Source of the DNA: Candidatus Dadabacteria bacterium
GTDB lineage: Bacteria; Desulfobacterota_D; UBA1144; Nemesobacterales; UBA2774
Length of the DNA stretch: 8,892 nt
Assembly (NCBI GenBank): GCA_003229065.1
Contig: QIHJ01000317.1
Span: forward strand, 1 to 8,892
Direction: 5' to 3'
Shown here piece after piece: positions 1 through 5,912 of this stretch. The notes below the pieces were generated by a model, which saw only the letters and a list, made by a program, of their open reading frames with translations, made no database searches and was not told the origin of the DNA. The first letter of the stretch is position 1. Each line of letters starts with the position of its first letter. The translations under genes and the position numbers were made by a program.

Positions 1-726
1 GCCAACACCTATATACTGACAAGCTGGGGTGAAGGTCTCAGGAAAAAGTCGGCCCATTTACAGGACGAAATGTCGAAAATAGATAAATTTTTAGGGGACG
101 ACCTAACAGATCTATTCGGTACAATAAATATCACAACGACAAACGTTATAGCAAATGTTGTGCTTCCCCCGCTGCTTGCAAGATTCCACAAGCTCTACCC
201 GCATTTGCAGCTGGACATTACGGTATGTGAGGATTTCTTTGATATGTACAGACGTGAAGCCGACCTGGCCATAAGGTCCTCTGACTCTGTCGAGCCTCAC
301 GTTTACGCTTTGAAGGTGGGGAGAGGGGCGTGGGCATTGTACGGGGCAAAAGATTACCTCAAAGGCAGACCCGCGTTTAACTCTCCAGGTTTTTTTACGA
401 AAAACAGCTTTATCGCGGGCAGCGAAAAGATCGAGCATATAAAATCGAATAAGTGGCTCAGAAGTAAAGTATGGGAAGAGAATATATCGTTAAAAGCAAG
501 CTCAATGGAGAGTGTTTACGCAGCGGTAAAAGCCGGGATGGGTATCGGCCTTCTGCCCTGCGTGTATAAAGATATGGACAATTCTCTTATTGAAATCAGT
601 GGGCGGTTTGACAACTTCGGCTCTCCGATATGGCTCATTACTCAAAAAGAGCTGATCGGCAACGAAAAAATGAAAATCTGCATAGATTTTTTCAAAAAGG
701 AGCTTGGGGAGATATTTCAGTATTAA
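1..726 (+). CDS. LysR-type transcriptional regulator, C-terminal part (5' end outside window)
   Basis: The frame is open from base 1, so the gene starts upstream; the ATG at 70 is internal. The first residues, ILTSWGEGL at about 5-13 of the visible part, match the LT..G..L segment that closes the winged-helix DNA-binding domain of LysR regulators. It is followed by a linker helix and a periplasmic-binding-protein-like effector domain. Family-like features are NVVLPPLLARFHKLYPHLQLDI, split here as NVVLPPLLARF plus KLYPHLQLDI, then EADLAIR, then the late VKAGMGIGLLPC segment. About 241 residues are visible, so only the HTH of roughly 60 residues is missing. LysR proteins bind DNA in the cytoplasm and respond to a small ligand. 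The target is usually a divergent neighbour, which here would lie to the left, outside the window. The ligand cannot be predicted. It is convergent with trkH. Family assignment is firm; function is unknown. Confidence 0.88.
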   Translation, partial: ANTYILTSWGEGLRKKSAHLQDEMSKIDKFLGDDLTDLFGTINITTTNVIANVVLPPLLARFHKLYPHLQLDITVCEDFFDMYRREADLAIRSSDSVEPHVYALKVGRGAWALYGAKDYLKGRPAFNSPGFFTKNSFIAGSEKIEHIKSNKWLRSKVWEENISLKASSMESVYAAVKAGMGIGLLPCVYKDMDNSLIEISGRFDNFGSPIWLITQKELIGNEKMKICIDFFKKELGEIFQY

Positions 727-854
727 ACATAATTTCTCCAATCGGAAACCGCGTATCCCGGAATTTCTGCCCTTGGTGACAGCAAAACGGAGGATTCCAT
801 GCAATACCGAATACAATAAAAACTATGGAGCCGAATATATCGCCTTAGTGATAT

Positions 855-2312
855 TTATTTTCTCCAAAAAACGGGGGATAAAATGACGAGCACCGTAAAT
901 ATCTCGAGTCTCCCGATAAGCATTAAAAAACAGAGCCATAGCTTCGAAAAACCCGACAGGAAATCATAGTTTAGAGTTGGTCCGAATTCCTGAAATCCGG
1001 GACCCACGTTACCTATGGAAGCGGCACAAGCAGACAAAGCCCCGATGATTGAGATGTCCTCAACTAATAATAACAGCAGCACAGATAGTATGAAGATCAG
1101 GATATAGAGCAGGATAAAGCCTGTAACACTCGATATAACGTCATCGCTTACTGCTTTTTTATCCACTTTAAGCACCTGTACAACACGCGGTTTAACGAGG
1201 TGGTTTATATCTCTTGAAAAAATCTTTTTGATTAAAATGAGTATTCTGACAACCTTTATTGATCCGGATGTCGAACCGGCACACCCACCGATGAACATGA
1301 GCATGAATAGTACAAATATCGCAAATTGAGTCCAAAGATCGAAATTCACCGAACTGAATCCGGTAGTTGAAAGGATGGAAACCACTTGAAAAGACGAGTA
1401 CCTGAGAGCCTCAAAAAATCCCTGATATTGTGTATGCCACAAATCGAGACTGACTAAGAAAGTAACAATAATGACTATAAAAGCGTAATACTTGAGCTCT
1501 GAGCTTTTGAAAACCTTTGAGAACCTGCCGGATAAGAAGTAATAATGGAGAAGAAAGTTAATTCCGCCCAAGAACATAAAGAATGTTATCAGAACCTCGA
1601 TTAAAGTGCTGTCGTAACCTTCTATACTGGAGTTCTTAACCGAAAAACCGCCTGTGGATAGGGTGCTGAAAGAGGTAGCTATCGAATCGAATACAGGCAT
1701 GCCGGAAATAGAAAGCAGCACTATTAACAATAATGATAAAACTATGTAAACAAGCCACAATTTTTTTGCCGTTTCGGCAATCTTAGGCGTCAGTTTTTCA
1801 GTTACCGGACCCGGTGCTTCAGAACCCATGAGCCGCACTCCCCCGACCGAGAGCTTGGGAAGTATGGCTATGCCGAGGATAATAATCCCCATACCACCCA
1901 GCCACTGAGTGAAGCTCCTGTAGAACAAAATACCGTGAGGCAGGCTCTCTATATCGCTGATTACGGTCGCGCCTGTTGTCGTGTATCCCGAAATCGATTC
2001 GAAAAGCGCATCGACCGGATTAGATAGCTCAGGTATGAACAGATACGGTACGGCCCCGAAGACCCCGGCCGCAATCCAGCATAAAAAAGCAATAAAAAAG
2101 GCTTCTTTCCTGTCTATTACATCTATATTTTTGGATTCTTTAAACGCTGTTTCCAGTAAGAAACCTGAAATACCGGCAAGGGATGCCGCCAGTAAAAAAA
2201 TATAAAGATCCCCATCCCTATATATAAATGAGCAGATAGCCGGTATGAGGAGTAATAAACCGAAGAATTTTAGGAAAGTACCGATTACATATAAAGAAAA
2301 CTTTATGTTCAT
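855..2312 (-). CDS. trkH: Trk-type potassium uptake transporter, membrane subunit TrkH
   Basis: A 485-residue, very hydrophobic protein of normal length for TrkH/KtrB, the ion-conducting subunit of Trk K+ uptake systems in the inner membrane. The four M1-P-M2 repeats can be followed by their pore loops: TTTGAT at 111-116, STGGF at 219-223, STTGFS at 315-320 and GNVGPG at 434-439. Each has the conserved filter glycine. The intramembrane gating loop after the third pore is visible as GGCAGSTSGSIK at 342-353. By family knowledge it works with the cytosolic NAD-binding subunit TrkA (or KtrA), which is not in this window. The ATG at 2312 gives a natural N-terminal helix. A candidate promoter ends 12 nt before it, and there is no clear ribosome binding site. 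The gene stands alone, with orphan small genes upstream and a convergent LysR gene downstream. TrkH versus KtrB cannot be settled without the partner. Confidence 0.95.
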   Translation of the reverse strand: MNIKFSLYVIGTFLKFFGLLLLIPAICSFIYRDGDLYIFLLAASLAGISGFLLETAFKESKNIDVIDRKEAFFIAFLCWIAAGVFGAVPYLFIPELSNPVDALFESISGYTTTGATVISDIESLPHGILFYRSFTQWLGGMGIIILGIAILPKLSVGGVRLMGSEAPGPVTEKLTPKIAETAKKLWLVYIVLSLLLIVLLSISGMPVFDSIATSFSTLSTGGFSVKNSSIEGYDSTLIEVLITFFMFLGGINFLLHYYFLSGRFSKVFKSSELKYYAFIVIIVTFLVSLDLWHTQYQGFFEALRYSSFQVVSILSTTGFSSVNFDLWTQFAIFVLFMLMFIGGCAGSTSGSIKVVRILILIKKIFSRDINHLVKPRVVQVLKVDKKAVSDDVISSVTGFILLYILIFILSVLLLLLVEDISIIGALSACAASIGNVGPGFQEFGPTLNYDFLSGFSKLWLCFLMLIGRLEIFTVLVILSPVFWRK

Positions 2313-2324
2313 GCTCTTGTGCTC

Positions 2325-2353
2325 AGTATAGCCTCAAATGATAAATAGCTAAA
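2325..2353 (-). promoter_or_regulatory. Candidate sigma70-type promoter of trkH
   Basis: Read on the minus strand: a weak -35 TTTAGC (2353-2348), a 17-nt spacer and a good -10 TATACT (2330-2325). The -10 ends 12 nt before the trkH ATG, so the expected leader is only about 5-6 nt and holds no real Shine-Dalgarno sequence. The -10 match is good and the -35 poor. Confidence 0.45.
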
Positions 2354-2396
2354 CGACGGGCTTTATATCTCTATATCCCTGCTGATTTCCGAATTA

Positions 2397-2666
2397 CTAA
2401 AAAGGGCCCGGACTGCTATCATAGATTACTTCATAGCTCTCCTCTGGAATGCATTTATCACTTTGCCCGTTTGCAGTTGCGCACGGTGTGCGCGCATCGC
2501 AAACATATCTGCCGAGGCAGGTACTCCCGGGGTTATCTTGATCAAAGCTGCAGTCGCATAACGGAACAGAATAAAGTATTGTCGGGGATTTTGAACAACC
2601 AACAGATAACGTAAAGTTAACTATCAACACTATAATGAAAATACTTATCGTTTGCATTTTATTCAA
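2397..2666 (-). CDS. Small Cys-rich putative lipoprotein, function unknown
   Basis: I do not recognise this protein. From the TTG at 2666 it has 89 residues: a short n-region (MNKM), a hydrophobic stretch ISIFIIVLIVNFTLSVG and a lipobox LSVGC, so the Cys (residue 24) is the likely lipidation site. The mature part holds six more Cys in the pattern CDC...C.....C.....C.........C, then an acidic, proline-ending tail. Six Cys in about 55 exported residues suggest three disulfides. Start choice: GGAG (2679-2676) lies 9 nt before the TTG at 2666, which adds a Lys to the signal. An ATG at 2657 removes that Lys, and a TTG at 2693 would add nine residues that do not look like a signal. It lies 84 nt upstream of trkH on the same strand, but trkH seems to have its own promoter. 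It could be a chance ORF, but the lipobox and Cys pattern argue for a real gene. Confidence 0.6.
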   Translation of the reverse strand: MNKMQTISIFIIVLIVNFTLSVGCSKSPTILYSVPLCDCSFDQDNPGSTCLGRYVCDARTPCATANGQSDKCIPEESYEVIYDSSPGPF

Positions 2667-2698
2667 GCTCTTGCACTCCGTATTATTTTGCAATTTTA

Positions 2699-2733
2699 GA
2701 AAACGACACCGGCCATAGCGTTACAAGCCGGCG
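2699..2733 (-). terminator. Possible intrinsic terminator after the 110-residue exported protein gene
   Basis: On the minus strand CGCCGGC (2733-2727) pairs with GCCGGTG (2713-2707), seven base pairs with one G-U, around a 13-nt loop. TCGTTTTC follows. The loop is long and the T-run broken, so it is a weak candidate. It does sit between the stop at 2787 and the start of the next small gene. Confidence 0.35.
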
Positions 2734-2786
2734 ACTAATCAAATAGCTAAGAAAAACAAATTAATTGAAGGAAATAATGAATTGGG

Positions 2787-3119
2787 TTAAATAAGTGGCG
2801 GGGATCTTGAATGATTAAGTGTATAAAGATAATTACCGGGAGGGTTGGTACTGACTGAGAATATTCTTAAATCAACATACTCGTAAATATTTAGAGATAA
2901 AGAACGTAAGTTTAAACTTTTGTCTTCTACATCTTCAATACAAAACAGAGGTAAGACCGAGGTTTCGAGATTGTTACTCTCGAATTCAAGATTACCGTCT
3001 GTCTCGAATGAGAAGGCAAATCCGGATAGAGTTAGCTGCAGGATTAATACAAAGGGTATGGTAAATCTGAATAATGATTCTATTTCAGATTTGACAAATT
3101 TTTGGAGGCTGATTTTCAA
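2787..3119 (-). CDS. Small exported protein, function unknown
   Basis: I do not recognise this 110-residue protein. It starts with TTG at 3119, with AAGG 7 nt upstream. The N-terminus has several Lys, then a hydrophobic segment FTIPFVLILQLTLSGFAFS at 19-37, a plausible Sec signal peptide with cleavage after AFS at 35-37 and an unusually long n-region. The mature part is about 73 residues, begins acidic (FETDGNLEFESNN), has a single Cys at 60 and ends in a Pro- and Ser-containing tail, HSRSPPLI. No domain motif is visible. A well-formed TATAAT promoter lies about 30 nt upstream of the start, and a possible terminator follows the gene, so it looks like a single-gene transcript. The promoter, ribosome binding site and signal peptide together make it more likely real than not. 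Export to the periplasm is inferred. Confidence 0.55.
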   Translation of the reverse strand: MKISLQKFVKSEIESLFRFTIPFVLILQLTLSGFAFSFETDGNLEFESNNLETSVLPLFCIEDVEDKSLNLRSLSLNIYEYVDLRIFSVSTNPPGNYLYTLNHSRSPPLI

Positions 3120-3149
3120 TTTGCAACCTTGTCAACTAACTTCAATGAA

Positions 3150-3177
3150 ATTATAGATGAATAACAAGATTAATCAA
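3150..3177 (-). promoter_or_regulatory. Candidate sigma70-type promoter of the 110-residue exported protein gene
   Basis: Read on the minus strand: -35 TTGATT (3177-3172), a 16-nt spacer, and a perfect -10 TATAAT (3155-3150). Transcription would start near 3143 and give a leader of about 24 nt containing the AAGG ribosome binding site. The -35 begins four bases past the second stop codon of the upstream GDCCVxC gene. Confidence 0.55.
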
Positions 3178-3180
3178 ATT

Positions 3181-3381
3181 TCATTTGCAAGTGGCATCTT
3201 GCACCGGGGGACACTTAACGTTTCAGAAGGAACAATACACGCAGCAATCACCGGGCTTTGGTTTTAACAGGGTTTTGCAGTTCATACATTCATAGAAATA
3301 TTGGCATGAATCCCTCTGCATGATCTCCTCTTTTTCGAATCCGCATTCAGGGCATTTAACAACTGATTCTAAATGATTCAT
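3181..3381 (-). CDS. GDCCVxC-family small Cys-rich protein, probable selenoprotein with in-frame TGA
   Basis: Starting at the ATG at 3381, 52 codons encode a protein with CPECG at 10-14, DSCQYFYEC at 24-32, NC at 34-35, and the hallmark KPGDCCVYCS at 42-51. A TGA follows at 3225-3223 (codon 53). The same frame then continues for 13 codons, NVKCPPVQDATCK, to a second TGA at 3183-3181. From memory, family members read GDCCVFCSYG-x-V-x-CPPIQ, so the conserved part spans the TGA. NCBI names the family 'GDCCVxC domain-containing (seleno)protein'; I do not recall the exact Sec position. The full product would be 66 residues with Sec at 53. Cys pairs suggest a zinc-ribbon-like or redox protein, role unknown. 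It begins 12 nt after the aminotransferase stop, probably in the same transcript. A GTG at 3393 is an alternative start. The alternative reading is a GGA-to-TGA nonsense mutation giving a pseudogene. Confidence 0.78.
3186..3216 (-). promoter_or_regulatory. Candidate bacterial SECIS hairpin after the in-frame TGA
   Basis: Two alternative folds exist in the RNA after the UGA. One pairs UGCAA (3203-3199) with UUGCA (3190-3186) around the loop GAUGCCAC. The other pairs AAGUG (3216-3212) with CACUU (3193-3189), topped by GCA/UGC and the loop AGA. Both put the G at 3198 in the first two loop positions, 23-24 nt after the UGA. That agrees with the published bacterial SECIS rules (a G early in the apical loop, about 16-37 nt from UGA). 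Such short hairpins also arise by chance. Confidence 0.45.
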
Positions 3382-3393
3382 TCTCTGGCGCAC

Positions 3394-4587
3394 TTAGTCG
3401 AAACGACTTAAAGCCTCTTCGACCCTGTCCATGCCTTTAACTATATCCTCCATTGAGGTTGCGTAGGAGATTCGCACGTGGTCATCAGAACCAAAAGCCA
3501 CTCCAGGTACTACAGCCACCTTAGCCTCAACAAGAATGTACTCTGTAAAATCGAGCGAGTCCTTAATCATCTTACCGTCGTATTCCTTACCGTAATAACC
3601 GGACACGTTAGGGAATACGTAAAAAGCGCCCTGGGGGCTGAAACAGCTTATCCCGGGGATTGTGTTTAGTCTCTGAACGATGTAGTTTTTCCTCTCCTCA
3701 AACTCCCCGGTGCGCCTGACGATTTCATCATGGGGGCCGCTGAAGGCCGCAACTGCCGCCCACTGGGATATAGAAGTGGGGTTCGAGGTGGACTGCCCCT
3801 GGAGCTTGGACATAGCACTTATCACTTCTTTGTCTCCTGCAGCATAGCCTATCCTCCAGCCTGTCATCGAGTATGTTTTTGAGACCCCGTTTACAAGTAT
3901 AGTGGCCTTCTTTATATCTTCTCCGAGCGCAGCTACCGGTGTGTGCTTGAGTCCGTTATATAGTATCTTCTCGTAAATCTCGTCTGAAATGATTACGATA
4001 CCTGCGTCCATAGCGACTTGTACTATTGCTCTGAGCTCCTGTTCATTGTAAGTTGCCCCAGTGGGGTTTGAGGGGTAATTCAATATAAGCGCTTTGGTGC
4101 TCGGGGTTATATGCTTTTTAAGCTCAACCGGGTCTATCTTAAAACCGTTTTCCTCACTGGTTTCGAGGATTATGGGAGTACCCTCCGCAAGAGTAATCTG
4201 CTCGGGATAGGATACCCAGTAGGGAGCCGGCACTATGACCTCATCCCTTGAATCTACGAGAACCTGAGTCAGGTTATAAAGAGAGTGCTTGGCGCCAATG
4301 GAGACTATTATCTCTGATCTTTCGTACACAAGACCGTGGTCTTCTCTCAGTCTTCCGATAATGGAGTCTTTGAGCTCGTCGATACCGCCTACAGCGGTGT
4401 ATTTTGTAAGCCCGTCCCGGATGGCTTTAATGGCGTATTCCTTGACGTGATCGGGGCTGTCGAAATCGGGCTCTCCCGCTCCGAACCCTATAACATCCAC
4501 GCCCTGCGATTTAAGCTCCTTTGCCTTAGCGGTAATTGTGAGCGTAGCGGAAGGTTTAAGCCGCCTGGCACGTGTAGATAATTTCAT
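3394..4587 (-). CDS. aspC: PLP-dependent class I/II aminotransferase, aspartate aminotransferase-like
   Basis: A 397-residue fold-type I aminotransferase of the size and motif set of bacterial aspartate aminotransferases of subgroup I-beta. These cytoplasmic enzymes exchange the amino group between aspartate and 2-oxoglutarate, and some also act on prephenate. Visible landmarks are GAGEPDFDSP at 36-45, NYPSNPTGA at 170-178 with the cofactor-contacting Asn174, SDEIYE at 201-206 with Asp202 and Tyr205, and the Schiff-base lysine Lys237 in SKTYSMTGWRIGY. The carboxylate-binding Arg372 lies in VRISYA. All key residues are present. The ATG at 4587 is 15 nt after the coaD stop, with an AGGAGG that overlaps that stop codon, so the two are co-transcribed and probably coupled. 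The GDCCVxC gene follows 12 nt downstream. The gene symbol is by similarity; exact substrate range cannot be read from sequence. Confidence 0.93.
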   Translation of the reverse strand: MKLSTRARRLKPSATLTITAKAKELKSQGVDVIGFGAGEPDFDSPDHVKEYAIKAIRDGLTKYTAVGGIDELKDSIIGRLREDHGLVYERSEIIVSIGAKHSLYNLTQVLVDSRDEVIVPAPYWVSYPEQITLAEGTPIILETSEENGFKIDPVELKKHITPSTKALILNYPSNPTGATYNEQELRAIVQVAMDAGIVIISDEIYEKILYNGLKHTPVAALGEDIKKATILVNGVSKTYSMTGWRIGYAAGDKEVISAMSKLQGQSTSNPTSISQWAAVAAFSGPHDEIVRRTGEFEERKNYIVQRLNTIPGISCFSPQGAFYVFPNVSGYYGKEYDGKMIKDSLDFTEYILVEAKVAVVPGVAFGSDDHVRISYATSMEDIVKGMDRVEEALSRFD

Positions 4588-4598
4588 GTGTGGGAGCT

Positions 4599-4604
4599 CC
4601 TCCT
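4599..4604 (-). promoter_or_regulatory. Ribosome binding site of the aminotransferase gene, inside the end of coaD
   Basis: AGGAGG on the minus strand at 4604-4599, sharing two bases with the coaD stop TAG (4605-4603). It sits 11 nt before the ATG at 4587. A GGAG three bases further on gives a more usual 9-nt spacing. Confidence 0.7.
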
Positions 4605-5088
4605 AGCTATTTAACAGTTTGTCTCTGAGTTTATTTTCAACAATTTCGGGCACCATGTGCGTGGCCGAACCGTTTAGAGAAACGACCTCTTTAATCACTG
4701 ATGAGCTGATGTGAGAGAATTCGCTGTCCGTAACCATAAAAACGGTTTCAACCTCGTGGTTAAGCGTTTTATTGGCGAGCGCCATTTGCAGCTCGTACTC
4801 GAAATCGGACACCGTTCTCATGCCGCGGAGCACAACATTGGTCCCGCGTTTAATAACGTAATCAACGAGGAGACCCCCAAAGCTATCGACCTCGATGTCG
4901 GTGCGGCCCTCGAATAATGTGTTGAGTATCTGGACCCTCTCTTCAAGCGTAAAAATAGTGTTTTTGGATTTATTATGAGCGACTGCAACAATCACTTTAT
5001 CGAATACTTTTATGCCCCGGTCTATGATATTCATATGGCCTCTGGTAAAAGGATCGAAGGATCCGGGGTATATGGCGACTTTACTCAC
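4603..5088 (-). CDS. coaD: Phosphopantetheine adenylyltransferase CoaD
   Basis: A 161-residue protein of standard length for CoaD. This cytoplasmic enzyme transfers the adenylyl group of ATP to 4'-phosphopantetheine, giving dephospho-CoA and pyrophosphate, the fourth step of coenzyme A synthesis. The nucleotidyltransferase signature is present: PGSFDPFTRGH at 8-18, with the TxGH motif whose His18 contacts ATP. The substrate loop RGMRTVSDFEYE lies at 88-99, and the C-terminal ATP-binding segment SHISSSVIKEV, equivalent to the usual ISSTxVRE region, at 125-135. The start is a GTG at 5088, overlapping the last 8 nt of rsmD, with AGAGGTG just upstream as ribosome binding site inside rsmD. This implies translational coupling. 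The rsmD-coaD order is very common in bacteria; the aminotransferase after it is seen, from memory, in Geobacter-like genomes. Confidence 0.97.
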   Translation of the reverse strand: MSKVAIYPGSFDPFTRGHMNIIDRGIKVFDKVIVAVAHNKSKNTIFTLEERVQILNTLFEGRTDIEVDSFGGLLVDYVIKRGTNVVLRGMRTVSDFEYELQMALANKTLNHEVETVFMVTDSEFSHISSSVIKEVVSLNGSATHMVPEIVENKLRDKLLNS

Positions 5089-5638
5089 TGGACACCTCTT
5101 TTGTGAAATAACTTACATGGGTCCCGCCGAAGGGCTTCGTGAATCTGCTGAAACCCGAGGGAGAATCTTCAATTTTATGGTCATGCTCTATTACGAGAAC
5201 ACCAAGCTCCCGGAGCAGGTCTCCTGCGCTCAAAACGAAATCACTAACCTCTTTGGTCTTATAAAGATCGTATGGGGGATCGACAAAGATGAGCTCATAG
5301 CTCTCATTTTGCCTCTTGAGTCTTCTAAGCGCGGCTTCATAATCCGCACATATGAGTGAAGCACTTTGCAGGAATCCGCACTTCGTCAGGTTTTCTGTCA
5401 GCACCTTGAACGCGGAAGGGTCCTTTTCAATAAAAGTCACATGCTCTGTGTTTCTGCTGAGCGATTCGATCCCGAGGCTTCCGGAGCCCGAGAAGATATC
5501 GAGTACTCTGAGCCCGCTTATGTCTCCCAGCCTGTCGAAAATCGATTTCTTTACCCTGCTCGTCGGGGGACGTACCTTGCTCCCTTTCGGGACCTTGAGT
5601 TTCCTGCCCTTTTGCGAGCCTGTTAGCACCTGCAACAT
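5081..5638 (-). CDS. rsmD: 16S rRNA (guanine966-N2)-methyltransferase RsmD
   Basis: A Rossmann-fold methyltransferase that adds a methyl group from S-adenosylmethionine to N2 of G966 in 16S rRNA during small-subunit assembly. With the ATG at 5638 it has 185 residues, the normal family length, and begins with the family-typical segment LTGSQKGRKLKVPKG followed by VRPPTSRVKKSIFDRL. SAM motif I is DIFSGSGSLGIESLSR at 47-62, an acidic Glu-Lys-Asp follows strand 2, and the catalytic motif FVDPPYD is at 118-124. The frame stays open back to an ATG at 5758, but the extra 40 residues are unlike any RsmD N-terminus, so I reject that start. No Shine-Dalgarno sequence precedes 5638. A possible promoter ends 10 nt upstream, so the mRNA may be almost leaderless. 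The gene overlaps coaD by 8 nt and heads the operon. Confidence 0.94.
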   Translation of the reverse strand: MLQVLTGSQKGRKLKVPKGSKVRPPTSRVKKSIFDRLGDISGLRVLDIFSGSGSLGIESLSRNTEHVTFIEKDPSAFKVLTENLTKCGFLQSASLICADYEAALRRLKRQNESYELIFVDPPYDLYKTKEVSDFVLSAGDLLRELGVLVIEHDHKIEDSPSGFSRFTKPFGGTHVSYFTKEVSSE

Positions 5639-5648
5639 AAGGTTTGAT

Positions 5649-5676
5649 ATACTACCATAGGGTCTATTTTTGGCAA
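5649..5676 (-). promoter_or_regulatory. Candidate promoter of the rsmD-coaD-aminotransferase operon
   Basis: Minus strand -35 TTGCCA (5676-5671), 16-nt spacer, -10 TAGTAT (5654-5649), ending 10 nt before the preferred rsmD ATG at 5638. The -35 sits inside a perfect inverted repeat TTGGC-N5-GCCAA (5670-5684), which could be an operator or chance. It is a moderate match only. Confidence 0.35.
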
Positions 5677-5773
5677 AAAGCCAATGGCATCCGCAGGCAT
5701 TCCATTTAAATGTTATCCCTTTCTGCCGCCTCAGTGGGGAGGTTAGGATGAGTTTCATCTTTTAATCCTGTAT

Positions 5774-5837
5774 CCCGGCCTGCCCCGGCACCTGTCGGAG
5801 CGCAGCCCGGCCTACCTTGACATAGCTTTAGCGAAGG
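5774..5837. repeat. GC-rich repeat cassette with direct repeats and a degenerate palindrome
   Basis: A GC-rich block in an otherwise AT-rich intergenic region. CCCGGCCTGCC (5774-5784) recurs as CCCGGCCTACC (5806-5816), 10 of 11 bases alike and 32 bp apart. The second copy runs into CCTTGACATAGCTTTAGCGAAGG (split: CCTTGACATAGC, 5815-5826, and TTTAGCGAAGG, 5827-5837). From memory, this resembles a degenerate form of the CCTTCGC...GCGAAGG palindromes that occur as dispersed intergenic repeats in many environmental genomes. The left arm here is altered. Whether it is repeated elsewhere in this genome cannot be seen. Confidence 0.45.
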
Positions 5838-5847
5838 CGGCTATTAA
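5817..5847 (+). promoter_or_regulatory. Possible promoter for the PA2779-like operon (distal)
   Basis: A perfect -35 hexamer TTGACA at 5817-5822, followed by CTATTA (18-nt spacer) or TATTAA (19-nt spacer, 5842-5847) as -10. The TTGACA lies inside the GC-rich repeat cassette. The long spacer lowers confidence. Confidence 0.3.
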
Positions 5848-5872
5848 AGTTTTATTATCCTTAAAAACAGCT

Positions 5873-5902
5873 TTGTTTAAGCTGAATTATCGGTTTTAAT
5901 AT
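5873..5902 (+). promoter_or_regulatory. Possible promoter for the PA2779-like operon (proximal)
   Basis: TTGTTT at 5873-5878, then -10 choices within TTTAATATAT at 5895-5904, the best being TAATAT (5897-5902) with an 18-nt spacer. Transcription would begin near 5909, giving a leader of about 70 nt that contains the 17-bp tandem repeat. Confidence 0.35.
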
Positions 5903-5912
5903 ATGCCGGGAC

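Noticed and set aside
70..726. ATG at 70 as start of a 218-residue protein
   Set aside because: The frame is open to base 1 and the upstream residues match the end of a LysR HTH domain, so this ATG is internal to a gene cut by the window edge.
799..819. Six-codon ORF after a GGAGGA-like ribosome binding site between LysR and trkH
   Set aside because: Too short and alone. It sits in a 128-bp convergent intergenic stretch where I see no clear terminator hairpin or other feature.
3181..3381. TGA read as glycine by an altered genetic code
   Set aside because: A GGA-to-TGA change would fit the family glycine, but TGA is a normal stop for the peptidase gene and fmt in this window, so a genome-wide recoding is unlikely.
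5012..5359. Plus-strand ORF opposite coaD and rsmD, and similar antisense ORFs opposite fmt and the aminotransferase
   Set aside because: They mirror well-conserved genes on the other strand, lack ribosome binding sites and show no protein family features.
5670..5688. sigma54-like promoter in TTGGC-N5-GCCAA upstream of rsmD
   Set aside because: The spacing between GG and GC is several bases too short for a -24/-12 promoter; it is only an inverted repeat.
5639..5758. 40-residue N-terminal extension of RsmD from the ATG at 5758
   Set aside because: RsmD proteins start close to the LTGSQKGRKLKVPKG segment. The extension has no family resemblance and contains the candidate promoter.
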